From Acidobacteriota bacterium (GTDB taxonomy: Bacteria; Acidobacteriota; Holophagae; Holophagales; Holophagaceae): a stretch of 64,000 nucleotides of DNA. A program made the translations under genes and the position numbers. The stretch spans positions 1-64,000 of the forward strand of contig JACQZU010000015.1 in the NCBI GenBank assembly GCA_016213735.1. The letters run 5' to 3'. Numbering within the stretch: the first letter of the stretch is position 1; every line of letters starts with the position of its first letter. The notes under the pieces were generated by a model. The model had not been told where the DNA came from, ran no database searches, and saw only the letters and a program-made list of their open reading frames with translations. Positions 58,394-64,000 of this stretch are shown here, piece after piece.

Positions 58394-59464
58394 ATGACCC
58401 ACCAGGCACTGGAGAACCTCAACATCCAAGCCTTCCAGGCCATGCCCTCGCCCGAGGAAATCCACGGTGCACTGCCCGTCGGTGACCCGGAAGCGGAGGT
58501 CGTGGCCGGTGGCCGTGCCGCTCTCCAGCGAATCCTGGCCAGGGAGGATCCCCGGATTTTCGTGGTCGTCGGCCCCTGTTCGATCCACGATCCCGTGGCG
58601 GGGCTCGACTATGCCCGCCGGTTGAAGCGGCTGGCGGAGGAGGTGGCCGACACCTTCCTCCTGGTCATGCGGGTGTATTTCGAGAAGCCGCGGACGGCCC
58701 TGGGTTGGAAGGGGCTGATCAATGATCCCCGGATGGATGGATCCTTCCATGTCGAGGAGGGGGTTCGGACGGCCAGGCGTTTCCTGCTGGAAGTCGCTGC
58801 CCTGGGCCTTCCCGCGGGAACGGAAGCCCTGGATCCCATCACCCCTCAGTACCTTGGAGACCTCATCGCCTGGACGGCCATCGGGGCGCGCACGGCGGAA
58901 TCCCCCACCCACCGGGAGATGTCCAGCGGGCTTTCCACGCCCGTGGGGTTCAAGAACGGCACCGACGGGGACCTGGCGGTGGCCACCAACGGGATCCTAC
59001 TGGCCTCCACTCCGCACAGCTTCCTGGGCATCAACGCCCAGGGCCTCGCGGCCATCGTCCACACCCGCGGGAATCCCCACGGGCATCTGGTCCTCCGCGG
59101 GGGCTCGGGCCGACCCAACTACGACAGCGTCAGCATCCGGCTCGCTGAACAGGCTTTGGAGCAGGCGGGGTTGCCGAAGAACATCGTGGTGGACTGCTCC
59201 CACGCCAACAGCCTCAAGAATCCCAGGCTCCAACCGCTGGTCATGCAGGACTGCGTTCACCAGGTGTTAAGGGGGAACCGATCCATCGTGGGTCTCATGG
59301 TGGAGAGTTTCATCGAGGAGGGCCAGCAGCCCATCCCCGAGGATCACGCCTGCCTCCGCTACGGGTGCTCGGTCACCGACGCCTGCCTGGGGTGGGAGGA
59401 CACCGAGCGGATGCTCAGGGAGGCCCGGGAGGCGCTCCGGGGCCGTCTGGAGATTCGGCGCTAG
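58394..59464 (+). CDS. 3-Deoxy-7-phosphoheptulonate (DAHP) synthase, class I
   Basis: First step of aromatic amino acid synthesis (PEP + erythrose 4-phosphate). The 356-aa AroF/G/H-type enzyme has VVVGPCSIHDPVAGLDYA, RVYFEKPRTALGWKGLINDP, PAGTEALDPITPQYLGDLI, WTAIGARTAESPTHREMSSG, GFKNGTDGDLAVATNG, HGHLVLRGGSGRPNYD and VDCSHANSLKNPRLQ, with the metal ligands Cys, His, Glu and Asp in place. GGAG lies upstream. Which amino acid feeds back on it cannot be told. Confidence 0.96.
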   Translation: MTHQALENLNIQAFQAMPSPEEIHGALPVGDPEAEVVAGGRAALQRILAREDPRIFVVVGPCSIHDPVAGLDYARRLKRLAEEVADTFLLVMRVYFEKPRTALGWKGLINDPRMDGSFHVEEGVRTARRFLLEVAALGLPAGTEALDPITPQYLGDLIAWTAIGARTAESPTHREMSSGLSTPVGFKNGTDGDLAVATNGILLASTPHSFLGINAQGLAAIVHTRGNPHGHLVLRGGSGRPNYDSVSIRLAEQALEQAGLPKNIVVDCSHANSLKNPRLQPLVMQDCVHQVLRGNRSIVGLMVESFIEEGQQPIPEDHACLRYGCSVTDACLGWEDTERMLREAREALRGRLEIRR

Positions 59465-59669
59465 GGTGCGGGATGGCAGCGGGATTCCTCGGCGTGGAAC
59501 TGCCTGGAGGCGATGCGTGTTTCGCCGGGCCTCAGCCGTGAGGGTTTTGGCCTCGCACGGCGCCGACCGAACCTGCGGCCGACCCGGCCGCCCACCACTC
59601 TCGGAGGTTTGATTCCCCAGGTTCAACCACACGCAGGCGAGGTGGCCTGCGACCACCCTGCCTGCCTGT

Positions 59670-59748
<79 letters not shown>

Positions 59749-59766
59749 GAAGGTTTCATCGTACTC

Positions 59767-60240
59767 TCAGGCCGGGGGTGGCGCCAAGCCCTGTTTGACC
59801 TTGGACTTGTAGCGGCGGAGCACCTCACCGAGGAGGTCCCCAGCGGGAACCGGGTCGGGAGGGACCGGCGGGGGGTCGCAAGGTTCCACCCGGATGGAGT
59901 TCAAGGTGATTCCGAAAAGGGTATGGACGCGGCGGCGCAAGGTGGGCCAGGTGGCTTCGGCGCTGCGCCGCAATTCGGATAGGAGGGTGGGATCCCAGCA
60001 TCCCAACACCAGAGCGCCGTGCCGGGCTGCGAGGAGCCGGCTCCTGGAAGCGAGGGCAGGGCCCACAAGGCGAGGCCAGGCGGAGAGGAGGCGAAGCTCC
60101 TCCTCTCGGATCCGACCCGACTCGAAATGGTCCGGAGCCAGCGGGCGCAGCGCCAGAACCGCCCCGGAGGCCGATCGGCGGGAAGCTCCCTCCAGGGCGG
60201 AGGTGGGGACTGCGTCCGGCGTCGGAAATGTGGGGAACAT
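59767..60240 (-). CDS. DciA family protein (DUF721), replicative helicase loader
   Basis: A 157-aa DUF721 protein. The conserved domain covers about 45-115 with RLLSAWPRLVGPALASRSRLLAA and LGCWDPTLLSELRRSAEA, ending near INSIRVEP-type sequence; Pro-rich and basic tails flank it. DciA is the ancestral bacterial loader of DnaB, replacing DnaC or DnaI. TATGAT lies eight bases before the ATG on the minus strand. It ends 20 bp from tRNA-Pro. Confidence 0.82.
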   Translation of the reverse strand: MFPTFPTPDAVPTSALEGASRRSASGAVLALRPLAPDHFESGRIREEELRLLSAWPRLVGPALASRSRLLAARHGALVLGCWDPTLLSELRRSAEATWPTLRRRVHTLFGITLNSIRVEPCDPPPVPPDPVPAGDLLGEVLRRYKSKVKQGLAPPPA

Positions 60241-60248
60241 CGCCGCCC

Positions 60249-60254
60249 ATCATA
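60249..60254 (-). promoter_or_regulatory. -10-like box TATGAT of dciA
   Basis: TATGAT on the minus strand matches the -10 consensus at five of six positions and ends eight bases before the start codon, so the untranslated leader is absent or tiny. Confidence 0.5.
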
Positions 60255-60362
60255 GTCCCCTTTCCCGCAGGAGAGGGAAGGGGATTCGAGGCCCGGTGGT
60301 TCGCGTCCATTGAGGATGTCAGGCTATGATTCCTGTTCCCCCCCTTGGGGACGGAGGAATCC

Positions 60363-62713
<2,351 letters not shown>

Positions 62714-62717
<4 letters not shown>

Positions 62718-63337
62718 GGGTCCGCCTGTTTCTGGCGGCGCCCACCCTCCTTTTCCTGTTGGGCTGCCAGCCCCAGGTCGGGCCGGCCGAACCCTTCGCG
62801 GCCTGGGAAGAGGGGATGGTCCTGATCTACGAAGACCCTTCCCTCGAGGGGGCTGCACGCTTCAACAGCCGCGTCTTCAAACAGGTGGTGCGCTTTTCCC
62901 GGGAGGACGGAGGTGGTCGGGTGGTCTCGACCTATTCAACCTTCCAGGGGGTCCAGCCCGCCCGCCTGTTGATCAGGAAGGGCGGTGTCTTCTTCCTGGA
63001 CGGCCAGGACCGGGAGATCCAGATGCTGCCCGAAGGATTTCCCGACCGGGTCGCAGCCTGGGAAGGCACGGGGTACCGCTTCAGGATCATCGGACGGTCG
63101 GTGTGGGTGCACCCCGAAGTTCGCCTCCTGAGCACCCAGTCCCGGGAAGGAATTTGGGTGGAGGGGGAGCCCTTGAGGAATCAGGGGCGCGCGGTGCGGA
63201 TCTTCTACCTCCCTGGAATCGGTGAGGCCGAGCGCCTCGAGAGGCAGGAGGTGGGAGGCTCCTGGGCCCCCGTGAACCAGCTCGTCTCCCAGGGGTTCCA
63301 GGAAGTTCCCCGCTCCGCCCCCGGCGCCGTCCGCTAG
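62714..63337 (+). CDS. Hypothetical lipoprotein
   Basis: A 207-aa protein with a clear lipoprotein signal (FLAAPTLLFLLGC). The mature part is beta-rich (VLIYEDPSLEGAARFNSRVF, GRVVSTYSTFQGVQPARLL, VFFLDGQDREIQMLPEGFP, VRIFYLPGIGEAERLERQE) and suggests a small barrel or lipocalin-like fold, but no family is recognised. GTG start overlaps the tex stop (GTGA), and lepB follows 8 bp later, so it is part of a tex-lipoprotein-lepB unit. Confidence 0.7.
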
Positions 63338-63345
63338 GAGGATCC

Positions 63346-64000
63346 ATGTCCGACGATGCCAAACTTCTTCCCCCGGGCGCCGCCAAGGGAGCTTGGCGGG
63401 ACAACGCCGAGGTGGTGTGTTTCGCCGTGCTCCTGATCGTCTTCTTCAAGACCTTCGTGGGTCAGCAGTTCACCATCCCCACGGCGTCCATGCGGAACAC
63501 GCTGATGATCGGGGACCACCTGCTGGCCAACAAGTTCATCTTCGCGACCCCCCAATGGTCCTGGGAGGAGCGCCTCTTCCCCATGCGGGGTGTCCGGCGC
63601 GGGGACATCATCGTGTTCCGCTACCCCATGAACCGGGACATGGACTACGTGAAGCGCTGCGTCGCCCTGCCAGGGGACACGGTGGAAATCCGGAGGAAGC
63701 GGCTCTACGTGAATGGAACCCTTGTGACCGGTCCCTTCGAACACCACATCCTGGACGAGACGGAGGTGGCGGCGGTGGAGGGGCACCGCATCCTGAAGGG
63801 GCAGCCCGAACCAGGCCCCTGGCCCCCTGAAAGGATGGCGGGCACCACGATGCAGGAACGCCTGGCGGGGGCGGCCAAGGACCTGAACCTGCCCGTCCCC
63901 CCCACGGTATGGCCCTGGTCCGACCCCGAGAATCTGCGCCTGGACCGCCAGGGAATGGAACCCCTGGACGGCCACAATCCCTTCCGGGACGACCTGGCCC
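63346..64000 (+). CDS. lepB: Signal peptidase I (partial, cut by window end)
   Basis: Membrane serine protease that removes signal peptides. 218 codons are visible. One N-terminal transmembrane helix (AEVVCFAVLLIVFFKTFV) precedes the catalytic Ser in IPTASMRNTLMIGDHLLANKF; the catalytic Lys is in MDYVKRCVALPGDTVEI. The region after about 130 (HILDETEVAAVEGHRILKG and following) is an insertion typical of the larger Gram-negative LepB. AGGAGG precedes the ATG. The final box D/E lies beyond the window. Confidence 0.93.
   Translation, partial: MSDDAKLLPPGAAKGAWRDNAEVVCFAVLLIVFFKTFVGQQFTIPTASMRNTLMIGDHLLANKFIFATPQWSWEERLFPMRGVRRGDIIVFRYPMNRDMDYVKRCVALPGDTVEIRRKRLYVNGTLVTGPFEHHILDETEVAAVEGHRILKGQPEPGPWPPERMAGTTMQERLAGAAKDLNLPVPPTVWPWSDPENLRLDRQGMEPLDGHNPFRDDLA

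Overview
The window is about two thirds G+C, densely coded, and free of insertion sequences, phage genes and CRISPR arrays. It holds lipid A synthesis (lpxK), a flagellar rod operon, a very large multiheme cytochrome with the CX4CH/CX2CH heme pattern known from metal-reducing bacteria, etfBA, two hemerythrins and a TonB-domain envelope protein. Together these point to a motile Gram-negative anaerobe or facultative anaerobe. My best guess is an acidobacterium of the Holophagae (Geothrix/Holophaga type); this is inferred from gene content, not from a marker gene.

Layout. The first ~33 bases are the 3' end of a 5S rRNA gene with its terminator, so the window starts just past an rRNA operon. 0-10 kb: pyruvate phosphate dikinase, a Dnmt2-type tRNA methyltransferase, an MFS exporter, EttA, a nucleosidase-like protein and ComEC. 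10-16 kb: a sigma-54 response regulator, a PLC/nuclease-like secreted protein, a pseudokinase-TonB fusion, RNase HI, lysine 6-aminotransferase and MoaE. 16-19 kb: flgF-flgG-flgA. 19-23 kb: DUF1292 protein, then LarC, a small-domain-first aconitase and MazG, translationally coupled. 23-27 kb: an Ig-repeat lipoprotein and a fused AroD-AroE. 26.9-33.5 kb: a four-gene electron-transfer operon consisting of a ~40-heme cytochrome, a small monoheme cytochrome, a beta-barrel and a membrane DUF2231/P460-type cytochrome. 33.6-38.1 kb: a degenerate sigma-54-type regulator, MoxR, a RodZ-like protein, an unknown conserved protein, a structured non-coding element and tRNA-Gly(CCC). 38-45 kb: LpxK, an Rrf2 regulator, a cNMP-FHA protein, etfBA, MurG and bacteriohemerythrin. 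45-52 kb: RecG, CoaD, Ddl, acyl-CoA dehydrogenase and a hemerythrin with a histone-like tail. 52-55.4 kb: an envelope operon of dead S41 protease, YibQ-type deacetylase and class D beta-lactamase-like protein. 55-64 kb: thioesterase, GlpX, CutA, SpoU methyltransferase, DAHP synthase, tRNA-Pro(CGG), DciA, Tex, a lipoprotein and LepB (cut by the window end).

The strongest candidate for a little-described system is the 26.9-33.5 kb operon. Its products could cover the inner membrane, periplasm, outer membrane and cell exterior, and the main cytochrome is built from octaheme modules with an exact 825-bp period. A second theme is catalytically dead relatives of enzymes: a pseudokinase, an ATPase-dead sigma-54 activator, a dead S41 protease and a dehydroquinate dehydratase domain without its Schiff-base lysine. 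A third is a recurrent start signal, a -10-like hexamer 6-8 bases before the start codon, which implies many leaderless mRNAs.
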